From: an uncultured Bacteroidales bacterium
Lineage (GTDB): Bacteria; Bacteroidota; Bacteroidia; Bacteroidales; Bacteroidaceae
Assembly: GCA_902803195.1 (NCBI GenBank)
Contig: CADCOX010000365.1
Coordinates: 1-9,132, forward strand
Reading direction: 5' to 3'
Length of the DNA stretch: 9,132 nt
This document shows positions 1 through 6,225 of the stretch, piece after piece; within the stretch, counting starts at the first letter, position 1; each line of letters begins with the position of its first letter. The notes under the pieces were generated by a model, which was given only the letters and a program-made list of their open reading frames with translations, was not told where the DNA came from and did no database searches. Position numbers and translations under genes: made by a program.

Positions 1-6
1 AAGGCC

Positions 7-735
7 TCAGAAGTTGATGATGATGCCTCCGTCGCTCTGCGCATAACGGCGGAGCAAGTCCTGAATGAACTGTGCGCAGGCAAGGACGTTCTCGCGGTCG
101 CCGTCGTAGCCGTTGACGATGGTCAGGAGATGGCGCGTCTCGAGCGTGAGTTTGGTGCGCTCGTGGTCGCTGGTGGGGGTGCCTACGCCGCCTATAGCAT
201 CGCGGTAGACGGGCAGTCCTGCGATGTTGAGCTGACCGCGACCGATGCCTTCGTAGGGTTCGCCTTCACGGCCGACGCCCAGGGTGAGGAAAGGCTCACT
301 CCCTACAATCCTCTCTTGCAACGAGGAGGACGCTTTGGGCGCGCGTGCGTTGCCTTCGTCGTTCACGACTATTTTGTCGGCATCGAAGCCGCCAATGCTG
401 TAGCCGTAGGCGATGGAGGCGAGGTTGATGAGGTCCACGAGGGTGCTGACGTGGTAGAGATCGTGCCCTTTGAGGGTTCGACGCACGAGGGCTTCGCCTG
501 ATGGACGATAGCGACTGGGGTCCTTGCCGCAACGGCGATAGGCCGTGCGTGTGGCCTCGATGGAGGGCATGAGCTTGATGCTGTCGGGGGTATAGCGCGT
601 GCGATAATCTGCAATGAATCGGTCAATCTCCTCCCAAAGGGCAGGGTCGGTGGAAGTATTGATGACAGGCGCAAAGACAGCGGCGCCCACAAATTCGGGG
701 CACCGCTCTCTGAGTTCTGTGGAGACACTTATCAT
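7..735 (-). CDS. B3/B4 (tRNA-binding/editing-like) domain protein
   Basis: A 242-residue cytoplasmic protein with no signal peptide. It resembles the stand-alone B3/B4 domain family, which is related to the editing domain of the phenylalanyl-tRNA synthetase beta chain. Visible family-like features are the 'MPSIEATRTAYRRCGKDPSRYRPS' region (residues 56-79), 'LVDLINLASIAYGYSIGGFDAD' (99-120), a glycine-rich stretch with 'GEPYEGIG' near 158-165, and 'VYRDAIGGVGTPTSDHERTK' (176-195). Homologues are thought to bind tRNA or aminoacyl-adduct-like ligands, but the substrate of stand-alone members is not settled and I do not assign one. The ATG at 733-735 lies 40 bp after the stop of the lipoprotein gene upstream. 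That gap has no recognisable promoter, so the two may be cotranscribed. The TGA stop is at 7-9 and the gene is complete. The family call is fairly secure; the biological role is unknown. Confidence 0.85.
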   Translation of the reverse strand: MISVSTELRERCPEFVGAAVFAPVINTSTDPALWEEIDRFIADYRTRYTPDSIKLMPSIEATRTAYRRCGKDPSRYRPSGEALVRRTLKGHDLYHVSTLVDLINLASIAYGYSIGGFDADKIVVNDEGNARAPKASSSLQERIVGSEPFLTLGVGREGEPYEGIGRGQLNIAGLPVYRDAIGGVGTPTSDHERTKLTLETRHLLTIVNGYDGDRENVLACAQFIQDLLRRYAQSDGGIIINF

Positions 736-764
736 AGTGCTTTTCGGTTGGCGTTGATCGCTGA

Positions 765-778
765 ACGATTAACGATTA
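765..778 (-). repeat. Two tandem heptamers ACGATTA at a stop codon
   Basis: ACGATTA occurs twice head to tail (765-771 and 772-778). The second copy contains the TAA stop of the lipoprotein gene. Read on the minus strand, the rest of the 40-bp spacer (TCAGCGA, TCAACGC, CAACCGA) can be divided into degenerate 7-mers, but this part is not convincing by itself. It is listed because the two longer spacers on this strand also have 7-bp phasing. Confidence 0.5.
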
Positions 779-1372
779 GGGTTCTGCATTTTCTTTCTTC
801 ATATTCACCCCGCGGATGCCGTGGTATTTGACAGCGCTGTCGGGCGTGGCAGCGGCGATGCTGTCGCCAGCGGCACGGGTACCTTTGACATAGTAGTCGT
901 AGTAATCGTAGCCGTAATAGTCATAGCCACCATAGCCGTAGGCATCCCAGTAGCGGTCGTAGTTGCGCAGACGGAAGGAGGTGAGGTTCTCGAGCGTGTT
1001 GAAGTCGGCGATGTAACCGCTGAAGTAGTCGTAGCTGAGGCGGTAGTCGACGATGGCGCAGTCGAGGGCGGGATCTTCGTAGGTGAGGTAGAGGACGCGG
1101 TTCCTGACCTGCCAGTTGAAGTAGGTCGTGACGGCGTGGTAGCGGTAGTAATCGATCTCGACGCCAGTACCGCGGTCGTAGCCGTAGTTGGAGTAGAACT
1201 CAATCTCTGAGCCGACGGAGCGTTCGCCGTTGTAGTACATGTCCATATCGCCGAACCAGTGGCCGCTGATGGTGTAGCCGATTTCGTCGTCCTCGTCCAT
1301 GCAGCTGGTGAAGGCGAAGGTGGAGCAGAGGAGGATGGCCAGCATCCAGAGTTTGTTGTTGAAAGTCTTCAT
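776..1372 (-). CDS. Tyrosine-rich surface lipoprotein, unknown function
   Basis: A 198-residue protein. I start it at the ATG at 1370-1372, 20 codons inside the longest frame, because this gives a clean lipoprotein signal peptide (Lys-2, hydrophobic core 8-21, lipobox 'FTSC' with Cys24). It also fits the promoter at 1402-1433, which lies inside the longer version. Cys24 is followed by MDEDDE; such acidic residues after the lipidated Cys match the export signal that sends Bacteroidetes lipoproteins to the cell surface. The mature part (30-140) is rich in aromatic residues and probably beta-structured. Residues 145-161 hold 10 Tyr out of 17, in Gly/Asp/Tyr runs. I do not recognise a named family. 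It precedes the B3/B4 gene by 40 bp. Surface location is inferred from the signal alone. Confidence 0.8.
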   Translation of the reverse strand: MKTFNNKLWMLAILLCSTFAFTSCMDEDDEIGYTISGHWFGDMDMYYNGERSVGSEIEFYSNYGYDRGTGVEIDYYRYHAVTTYFNWQVRNRVLYLTYEDPALDCAIVDYRLSYDYFSGYIADFNTLENLTSFRLRNYDRYWDAYGYGGYDYYGYDYYDYYVKGTRAAGDSIAAATPDSAVKYHGIRGVNMKKENAEP

Positions 1373-1401
1373 TGTAGTAGCGTTTTTGTGTTTCGATGGT
1401 G

Positions 1402-1433
1402 CAAAGGTAGTGTGAAAAGGGATGCCCTGCAAG
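1402..1433 (-). promoter_or_regulatory. Bacteroidetes-type promoter for the lipoprotein gene
   Basis: On the minus strand, TACCTTTG (1402-1409) matches the Bacteroidetes -7 consensus TAnnTTTG. TTG (1430-1432, as CTTG) sits 20 bp upstream and fits the -33 element. Transcription would begin near 1396, giving a leader of about 25 nt before the ATG at 1372. There is no Shine-Dalgarno sequence, as is usual in this phylum. This is the best promoter match in the window because both boxes are present at reasonable spacing. Confidence 0.65.
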
Positions 1434-1444
1434 TGAGCATCCCT
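1418..1444 (-). terminator. Hairpin terminator after the 510-residue secreted protein gene
   Basis: AGGGATGC (1418-1425) and GCATCCCT (1437-1444) form a perfect 8-bp stem with an 11-nt loop. The hairpin begins 20 nt after the TAG stop at 1465-1467. On the minus strand the stem runs straight into a short T run (TTTT) before CACA. The stem is strong but the T tract is short, so intrinsic termination is likely rather than certain. No T tract follows on the plus strand. The loop also contains the -33 box of the lipoprotein promoter, so the same inverted repeat could serve as an operator. Confidence 0.6.
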
Positions 1445-1464
1445 AAACGTATGTGGGAAAATCC

Positions 1465-2997
1465 CTATCGTTGGAGGTGTTTCACTACGCGACCGTCTGC
1501 GGTGCGTGTGATGGTGATGCCTCGATGGCCCTTGGCTACGGGACGTCCGGTGAGGTCGTAGTGGCGCTCGGCAGTGGCCGCCTTGTCCTTGACGGCGGTG
1601 ATGTGGTCGCCGGAGAGGTTGTAGTAGGAGATGGCCGAACGGTGCTCCTCGCCGCCACCACGATAGATGGTCTGGACGCCAATGCGCTCGAAGCCCTGCT
1701 GGAAGAGGTAGAGGGCGTAGGCTTTCTCGTAGATGTAGGAACGGTTGAAGGACTCGCGGTTGTCGTCGTTGAAGAGATACGGAATCTCTGTCATCTCATG
1801 GGGCAGGGCTTTGTACTCATCGGGGTAGAAGGTGAAGGGCTCCTCGTCGTCGTCGAAAAAGATCTGGTAGCTGACGTGAGCGGGGTTGAGGAAGCGGCCT
1901 TCGGTGTCGAGCAGGGGCACGTTCAGCATGACGATGGTGAACTGACCCATATTCTGGTAGTAGGTGACAGCGGGGTCGGCAGGCGTGGCTGCTACTTCGG
2001 TGAAGGGACGGAAGTGCGGGCTGTGGTAGATCTCGCCCTGGCCTACACTATTGTCGGAGTTGCTGGCGAAGATGGTCTGTTCGGTGGCGAAGGTCCGCGC
2101 GGAGGCATCGTACTCGTAGGTGGAAGTGCCGCCGTCCCACTGGTAGTGCCAATCCCAGTAGCCGCTGGCGTCCCTGCTCCATTCGGCATCGGCGCCGCTG
2201 AAGTAGATGAGGTAGGAAGAGTAGAACCCTGCGTACTGGAGGGGGAAGGTGAGCTTGCGCCCGTTGATGGTGCCGTGCATCCACGCCTCGGGCAGACGCG
2301 TCTCGGAGACGCCCTGGACGTAGACCTCGCGTCCGCTGATGCCAACGTTGACGAGGTGACCTGAGTTCTCGTATTCCATCGAGTAGACCTCGGTCTCGAG
2401 TCCTTCGGGCGGCTCTACGGCGTGGACATCCTTGTAGTGCATGACGGTGTTGTAGTCGAGGTAGTAGGACCATTCGCCTTCGTAGGCGTTGGTGTAGACG
2501 AGTCCGAGCGCGTCGAAGATGTTGTTGCCGGGGTCGCCGCTGGTTCCCTCGAGGGTGAGGTCGTCGCCATCGATGGTGAAGGTGACGCTGCCCTTGGATT
2601 GGACGGTGTACTTATCGATGGAGCCATCAATCTTGATGCGAGCAAGCTTCAGGCCATAGTTGCCGTCGTCGAACCAATAGATTACCTGACCGAGGGGCAC
2701 GGTGATGGTGTGGCCGTCGACATCGCCTTCGACCCACGTAGCTGTGGAGGCATGCGAGATGATGTTCATGAAGTAGGCTTTCGTGCCATCCTCCGAGAAG
2801 ACGACCAGCGAAGCGATGTCGTCCTGTTTCTCGTCGTTGCGGAAGTACATGTTGGCATAGGTGGCGCCGCCCGTGCGAACGTAAGCGCGCATTTCGCCAG
2901 CGGGTGGTTCGGTAATGATGCCGTGGGCGTCGCGTGTCTGGGCGTAGGTGGCCATCGAGGCTGCGACGAAGGCTATGAGAAGAAAGAAACGGTTCAT
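1465..2997 (-). CDS. Secreted protein with duplicated beta-rich domain and short C-terminal tail
   Basis: A 510-residue protein with a standard signal peptide (1-20, cleavage after Ala-Gln-type 'TYAQ'). Two copies of a domain follow, at about 22-150 and 188-325. Both begin DxH...EPPxG (23-34 and 190-199) and share an anchor: 'WVEGDVDGHTITVPLGQ' (88-104) against 'WMHGTINGRKLTFPLQ' (239-254). A third section (340-460) contains 'DDDEEPFTFYPDEYKALP' and an IPYLFNDDN motif (405-413). The end, 'YDLTGRPVAKGHRGITI' plus a basic stretch (480-510), resembles the short C-terminal tails of Prevotella-type secreted proteins. No catalytic motif is seen and I assign no activity. The ATG at 2995-2997 is 59 bp after the stop of the Omp28-like gene, with no promoter match between, so cotranscription is likely. 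Location is periplasmic or extracellular by inference. Confidence 0.8.
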   Translation of the reverse strand: MNRFFLLIAFVAASMATYAQTRDAHGIITEPPAGEMRAYVRTGGATYANMYFRNDEKQDDIASLVVFSEDGTKAYFMNIISHASTATWVEGDVDGHTITVPLGQVIYWFDDGNYGLKLARIKIDGSIDKYTVQSKGSVTFTIDGDDLTLEGTSGDPGNNIFDALGLVYTNAYEGEWSYYLDYNTVMHYKDVHAVEPPEGLETEVYSMEYENSGHLVNVGISGREVYVQGVSETRLPEAWMHGTINGRKLTFPLQYAGFYSSYLIYFSGADAEWSRDASGYWDWHYQWDGGTSTYEYDASARTFATEQTIFASNSDNSVGQGEIYHSPHFRPFTEVAATPADPAVTYYQNMGQFTIVMLNVPLLDTEGRFLNPAHVSYQIFFDDDEEPFTFYPDEYKALPHEMTEIPYLFNDDNRESFNRSYIYEKAYALYLFQQGFERIGVQTIYRGGGEEHRSAISYYNLSGDHITAVKDKAATAERHYDLTGRPVAKGHRGITITRTADGRVVKHLQR

Positions 2998-3003
2998 ATT
3001 GAA

Positions 3004-3045
3004 AGTTGAGAATTAAAAGTTAAGAGTTGAGAGTTAAGAGTTAAG
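3004..3045 (-). repeat. Heptamer array, six units of AGTTAAG type
   Basis: Six contiguous 7-bp units fill 42 bp: AGTTGAG, AATTAAA, AGTTAAG, AGTTGAG, AGTTAAG, AGTTAAG (plus-strand reading). The minus-strand consensus is CTTAACT. The array lies between the stop of the Omp28-like gene (3057) and the ATG of the next gene (2997), leaving only 6 nt before that ATG. It would therefore be the ribosome-proximal leader of the downstream gene if the two genes are cotranscribed. No hairpin is visible. Confidence 0.85.
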
Positions 3046-3056
3046 TGCAGAGTGGG

Positions 3057-4946
3057 TTAGGGGAGGACCACCTTGCGTGTGCGTGCCGTGCCGTCGGAGA
3101 GGACTTGACGCTGGATGACGATGCCGCGGCGGGCGTTGTCGACGGGACGTCCGGCCAGGTCGAACGTGGTGGACGAGACGGCGGTGGCGTCAGTTGTCGG
3201 GCTGGCGAGGCCATTGGCTTCACCGCTGGGCACCGTGGCCTTCTCGGCATTGGAGACCTCGCGTGTGAGGGTGTTGATGAGCACCACGACGACGCGAAGC
3301 TTGGACTTGTCCTGGATGAGACTGTTCTTCGAGATGTCGAAGGTGTAGGTGTGCTCATAGGGCTTCCCGTCGACGACTTGCTCGGGCAGGCTTTCCGCGA
3401 GAGCCGTAGGACCTGGGCAGGAGAGCTGCACGGCGACATCATTGAAATGGAGGTCGCGGATGGTGCCTGCCAGCGCGGTCAGGGGCTTCAGGTAGGGGTC
3501 GCTGCTGCTGGAGCCGGCGTAATAGTTGACCTGTGCCCACTCGCGCGTGGTGTTATGAAGGTCATCGGCCACGAGGATGTACGCCAGGCGGAAGGGATTG
3601 TGCTTGAGCGCATTGACAAAGGTACTATGCGAACGCGCGATGATGGCGGTGCTGTCGCCGTCAGCCCATTCGGCTTCGAGCTCCAGACTGACGGGCGTGA
3701 AGATGCCCTGACGCGTCTTCCAGTCCTTCTCGATGCCGAGGCTGCCGCCGTTGCTGCTGCCGAAGAAGGGGTCGTAGCCACGGTCCGCACCCTGTTCGTC
3801 GCGCCCTGTGATGACGCGGTCGATGAAGGCATGGGGGTAGCCCGACGGCGTGTTGGGCGTGGTGAGCGTGATCTGCATCGGGTCGCCATTGTGATAGGCT
3901 ACGCCGATGAAGTCGTCGGGGTGCCTCGACGTCATCGCCTCCATGGCTGCCATGCCGCGGGGGCACCAGCCGCACCAACCACCCGTGTACTCCTCCATCA
4001 GGGGCTTGTGCGTAGGCGTCTTGTCGATGATGGCGATGTTGAAGTCGATGGCGGGTTCGAGGTCCTCGTTGTCAACCTCGTTGACCTTGGAGATGCGGAT
4101 GTTGACGTGTCGCGAGCCCGGCGTGTCCAATGCCGGCAGGGTCAGTTTGACGGTTGAGTGCTGGCCGTAGTAAGTGCCTTTCAGGTTGGTGGCCTTGACC
4201 TGCTGGGTCACTTCTCCGTCGATGTCGATCTCGCAGGTGATGCGTGTGATGTCGCTGGTGCCGTGGTTGCTGAGCATGAGGCTGAGCGACTTCTGCTGTC
4301 CCGTGAGGGCGTAGAGCGTGAGCTCGTCGGGGGCTGAGAAGGCAGCGGCGTTCTTCTTGATGGGGTCACCGCCGAGGCGAACGACGAACGCGTAGGCGCG
4401 TCCTGCAGGCAGGTAGCTGGACTCTGCCAGCCGTTTCCACTTGCGTTCGGTGCGTGTCGAGTGGATGTAGAGTTCGTCTGTAGCCGTGGAGGAGAAGCAC
4501 ATGATGGGAGTCTTGCCGGGGTCGTTGTCTCGGTTGACGTCGATGCTCGACACCGTGAGCGTGTAGCCCACGTAGACGCCCTCCTCGGTGAGCAAGTAAG
4601 GCTTCTCGAACGTCACGTTGGCCCATTTGCCATCGGGAGTGAAGTCCACGCTGACGATATCGGGCACGTTCTTGTTGTTCTCAATGGTGAGGTTGGTCGA
4701 GAGCCACGCTTTGTAGTCGGTGATGTTGGGCGCATTCGTCTGAACGGGCACGTTGATGCCTCTGATCTCCAAGCCGGCGAGTGATGGGTCGGTGATGTGG
4801 TACGCCACATCGTAGGTCTCGGCCTTGCCCGTGCCGATGCCAGCGATAGTACCCGAGCCCTGATAGACGCCGTAGAGTTGTTCCTCTTGCGCACTCACGA
4901 CGAGCGCGAGCAGCAGAGATAAGGTGACGAGTAAAGTTTTCTTCAT
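3057..4946 (-). CDS. Secreted Omp28-like protein with thioredoxin-type CxxC site
   Basis: A 629-residue protein. The ATG at 4944-4946 is chosen over a TTG two codons upstream because it gives a typical signal peptide (MKK, hydrophobic 4-18, cleavage after 'VSAQ', residue 20). The N-terminal domain (about 25-200) is beta-rich; an Ig-like segment (about 205-310) follows. The central domain starts 'MEEYTGGWCGWCPRGMAAME' (317-336), a thioredoxin-fold active site with Cys325 and Cys328; 'SGYPHAFIDR' (368-377) supplies the expected cis-proline (Pro371). This EE(F/Y)TG.WCG.CP pattern is that of Omp28-related outer-membrane/secreted proteins. The tail 'FDLAGRPVDNARRGIVI' (595-611) resembles that of the next gene's product. 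A disulfide redox or folding role outside the cytoplasm is likely; the substrate is unknown. The TAA stop is at 3057-3059. Confidence 0.85.
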   Translation of the reverse strand: MKKTLLVTLSLLLALVVSAQEEQLYGVYQGSGTIAGIGTGKAETYDVAYHITDPSLAGLEIRGINVPVQTNAPNITDYKAWLSTNLTIENNKNVPDIVSVDFTPDGKWANVTFEKPYLLTEEGVYVGYTLTVSSIDVNRDNDPGKTPIMCFSSTATDELYIHSTRTERKWKRLAESSYLPAGRAYAFVVRLGGDPIKKNAAAFSAPDELTLYALTGQQKSLSLMLSNHGTSDITRITCEIDIDGEVTQQVKATNLKGTYYGQHSTVKLTLPALDTPGSRHVNIRISKVNEVDNEDLEPAIDFNIAIIDKTPTHKPLMEEYTGGWCGWCPRGMAAMEAMTSRHPDDFIGVAYHNGDPMQITLTTPNTPSGYPHAFIDRVITGRDEQGADRGYDPFFGSSNGGSLGIEKDWKTRQGIFTPVSLELEAEWADGDSTAIIARSHSTFVNALKHNPFRLAYILVADDLHNTTREWAQVNYYAGSSSSDPYLKPLTALAGTIRDLHFNDVAVQLSCPGPTALAESLPEQVVDGKPYEHTYTFDISKNSLIQDKSKLRVVVVLINTLTREVSNAEKATVPSGEANGLASPTTDATAVSSTTFDLAGRPVDNARRGIVIQRQVLSDGTARTRKVVLP

Positions 4947-5018
4947 AAGCAATTTATAGTTAGTTATTTGTCGTCTGTTTCGCTTGTCTTGGGGTATATG
5001 ATTATATTTTCTGGCTGA

Positions 5019-5040
5019 AATTTACTCCGAATTTACTCCG
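5019..5040 (-). repeat. Perfect 11-bp tandem duplication in the Omp28-like gene leader
   Basis: AATTTACTCCG occurs twice without a gap (5019-5029 and 5030-5040). On the minus strand this is (CGGAGTAAATT)x2. It lies downstream of the possible promoter at 5057-5064 and about 75 bp before the ATG, so it would be in the 5' untranslated region. One full helical turn separates the copies, which suits a dimeric DNA-binding protein; a simple duplication explains it equally well. Confidence 0.6.
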
Positions 5041-5056
5041 CATTTTCTTTCCTCGT

Positions 5057-5064
5057 CAAAGTTA
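5057..5064 (-). promoter_or_regulatory. Possible -7 promoter element for the Omp28-like gene
   Basis: TAACTTTG on the minus strand fits TAnnTTTG. No good -33 TTTG is present about 19-21 bp upstream; that position falls in the heptamer array (5084-5170). Transcription would start near 5050, with a leader of about 105 nt carrying the 11-bp duplication. Apart from this element, the 11-bp duplication and the array, the 225-bp spacer 4947-5171 holds nothing I can name. Confidence 0.4.
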
Positions 5065-5083
5065 TCAGCCATCTTTATTTTTT

Positions 5084-5170
5084 CACTTTTCACTTTCTTA
5101 TTTTTCACTTTTCACTCTTTTACTTTTCACTTTCTTATTTTTCACTTTTCATTTTTCACTTTTCACTTTC
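5084..5170 (-). repeat. Heptamer/octamer array, about 12 units of CACTTTT type
   Basis: 87 bp made of about twelve 7- or 8-bp units (plus-strand consensus CACTTTT or CACTTTC, with TTATTTTT and CATTTTT variants). Examples are 5084-5090, 5091-5097, 5106-5112, 5128-5134, 5143-5149, 5157-5163 and 5164-5170. A 30-bp block is repeated exactly at 5085-5114 and 5122-5151 (offset 37), so the array also grew by copying multi-unit blocks. It begins 1 bp after the djlA stop codon. On the minus strand it is nearly pure A/G, with consensus AAAAGTG. No hairpin is visible, so it is not an ordinary terminator. Confidence 0.85.
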
Positions 5171-5171
5171 C

Positions 5172-6011
5172 TTACAGCCCTCTGGCTTTGAAAATCAACT
5201 CCTTGGCCTCGTTGATTTCCTTCAGCTTCTTCTCGGCAGCGGCACGGACGTCTTCGCCGAGGGTGGCCACGCGGTCGGGGTGGTGCTTGACAACCATGCG
5301 TTTGTAGGCTGCGCGCACCTCGTCGTCGGTTGCGCTCTCGTCAATCTCCAGCACCGCATAGGCATCCTTCAACGTTCTGGCGCCGAGGTTGAGCATCGAG
5401 TTGAGTTCGGCTTCCGAGAGGCCGAGGTAACCCGTGATCTCGCGCAGCGCAGCGATTTCTTCCGAGGCCACATGTCCGTCGGCCTTGGCCAACATCGCCA
5501 GGAACGACAGCATCTGCAGGCGTTGCGACTGAGTGAGCACCATCCGCAGCTGTTGGCACGCCTCGATGATGGTCTGTCGGAACGAGCCCGGCTGCTGCGC
5601 TTCCATCTGCTTCTGGCGGTCGAACAGGCGCAGCATGATCTGGTTGCCTTGCGTGACAGCCGCCTCGCCGAAGTTCTGACGGAGGAAAGTGCGCAGGGCC
5701 TCCATCTCGCTGTGCATGATCTTGCCGTCGGCGCGGATGACGTAGCTGGCCAGCGTCAGCATCGAGAACAGGAATCCATTACGGGTGCCCTCGTCGGTGC
5801 GGTAGCTCTGACTGCCACTGGAGCCGTAGTCCTGACTGCTGTCGTAGCTCTCGCCCGTGTAGGTGCCGCCGGCATCATAGCCGATGGCCTCCATGCCATT
5901 GTCGTCTGTCAACGTGTCGAAGAGCATGCCGAGTACGAAACCAGCCAACGCGCCTATCGGACCGCCTGAGAGCAGACCGAGGAAACCGCCAATCCATTTA
6001 GCTCTTGCCAT
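5172..6011 (-). CDS. djlA: DjlA-type co-chaperone, TerB domain plus C-terminal J domain
   Basis: A 279-residue protein with the DjlA order of parts. A Gly-rich hydrophobic segment (7-31, 'GGFLGLLSGGPIGALAGFVL') probably inserts in or hugs the inner membrane. A polar Ser/Gly/Tyr/Asp linker follows (about 40-77). The TerB-like helical domain (about 80-208) has the paired acidic motifs 'VIRADGKIMHSEME' (91-104) and 'LAKADGHVASEEIA' (174-187). The J domain (about 215-279) has the HPD signature at 244-246, which stimulates the ATPase of DnaK. The protein probably recruits DnaK to the membrane, as in E. coli DjlA. The length is close to that of DjlA. It is divergent from the fucosidase gene, with a promoter element at 6091-6098. 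The family call is strong; the partner and physiological role are inferred. Confidence 0.9.
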   Translation of the reverse strand: MARAKWIGGFLGLLSGGPIGALAGFVLGMLFDTLTDDNGMEAIGYDAGGTYTGESYDSSQDYGSSGSQSYRTDEGTRNGFLFSMLTLASYVIRADGKIMHSEMEALRTFLRQNFGEAAVTQGNQIMLRLFDRQKQMEAQQPGSFRQTIIEACQQLRMVLTQSQRLQMLSFLAMLAKADGHVASEEIAALREITGYLGLSEAELNSMLNLGARTLKDAYAVLEIDESATDDEVRAAYKRMVVKHHPDRVATLGEDVRAAAEKKLKEINEAKELIFKARGL

Positions 6012-6051
6012 ATATGCGTGAGAATTGAAAGTGTGAACAATATTGCAATGA

Positions 6052-6078
6052 AGCGTGCTCCTCTCGAAGAGAGACGCT
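6052..6078 (-). promoter_or_regulatory. Stem-loop at the 5' end of the djlA leader
   Basis: AGCGT (6052-6056) pairs with ACGCT (6074-6078), and CTCTC (6061-6065) with GAGAG (6069-6073) around a GAA/TTC triloop. A 4-nt bulge (6057-6060) separates the two helices. If transcription starts near 6085 from the element at 6091-6098, this 10-bp interrupted stem would lie within the first 35 nt of the mRNA. It could stabilise the transcript or be a protein-binding site; nothing in the sequence decides between these. Confidence 0.5.
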
Positions 6079-6090
6079 GTTTCTTGGGGG

Positions 6091-6098
6091 CAAAGATA
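6091..6098 (-). promoter_or_regulatory. -7 promoter element for djlA
   Basis: TATCTTTG on the minus strand matches TAnnTTTG. No clear -33 TTTG is seen about 20 bp upstream. The predicted start near 6085 gives a leader of roughly 75 nt before the ATG at 6009-6011, including the stem-loop. It lies back to back with the fucosidase promoter in the 226-bp divergent spacer. Confidence 0.5.
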
Positions 6099-6225
6099 GG
6101 AAAAAGTTTAGAGTTACGACCCTCCGAAGGCTTGTTTTTTTATCTCATGACGTCCTTTTGGCCTTTTTTTGTGGTTGAATGGAACTTTTAGGAGGCGCCG
6201 ACGACCGAAAGTCGGAAAGTTTTTG

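Noticed and set aside
1453..2364. Plus-strand open frame antisense to the 510-residue secreted protein gene (303 codons)
   Set aside because: Low-complexity Val/Gly/Glu composition and no family features; the minus-strand gene has a signal peptide and internal repeat domains.
3045..4157. Long plus-strand open frame antisense to the Omp28-like gene (370 codons)
   Set aside because: Its product is Val/Gly/Asp-rich with no recognisable motif, and the opposite strand has a signal peptide, a CxxC site and a cis-proline. It is a by-product of GC-rich codon use.
5084..5170. CRISPR array
   Set aside because: Units are 7-8 bp with no unique spacers, and no cas genes are present.
6121..6170. Plus-strand terminator from AAGGC (about 6127) pairing with GGCCTT before a T run
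   Set aside because: The loop would be about 30 nt, the stem is short and no plus-strand gene lies upstream.
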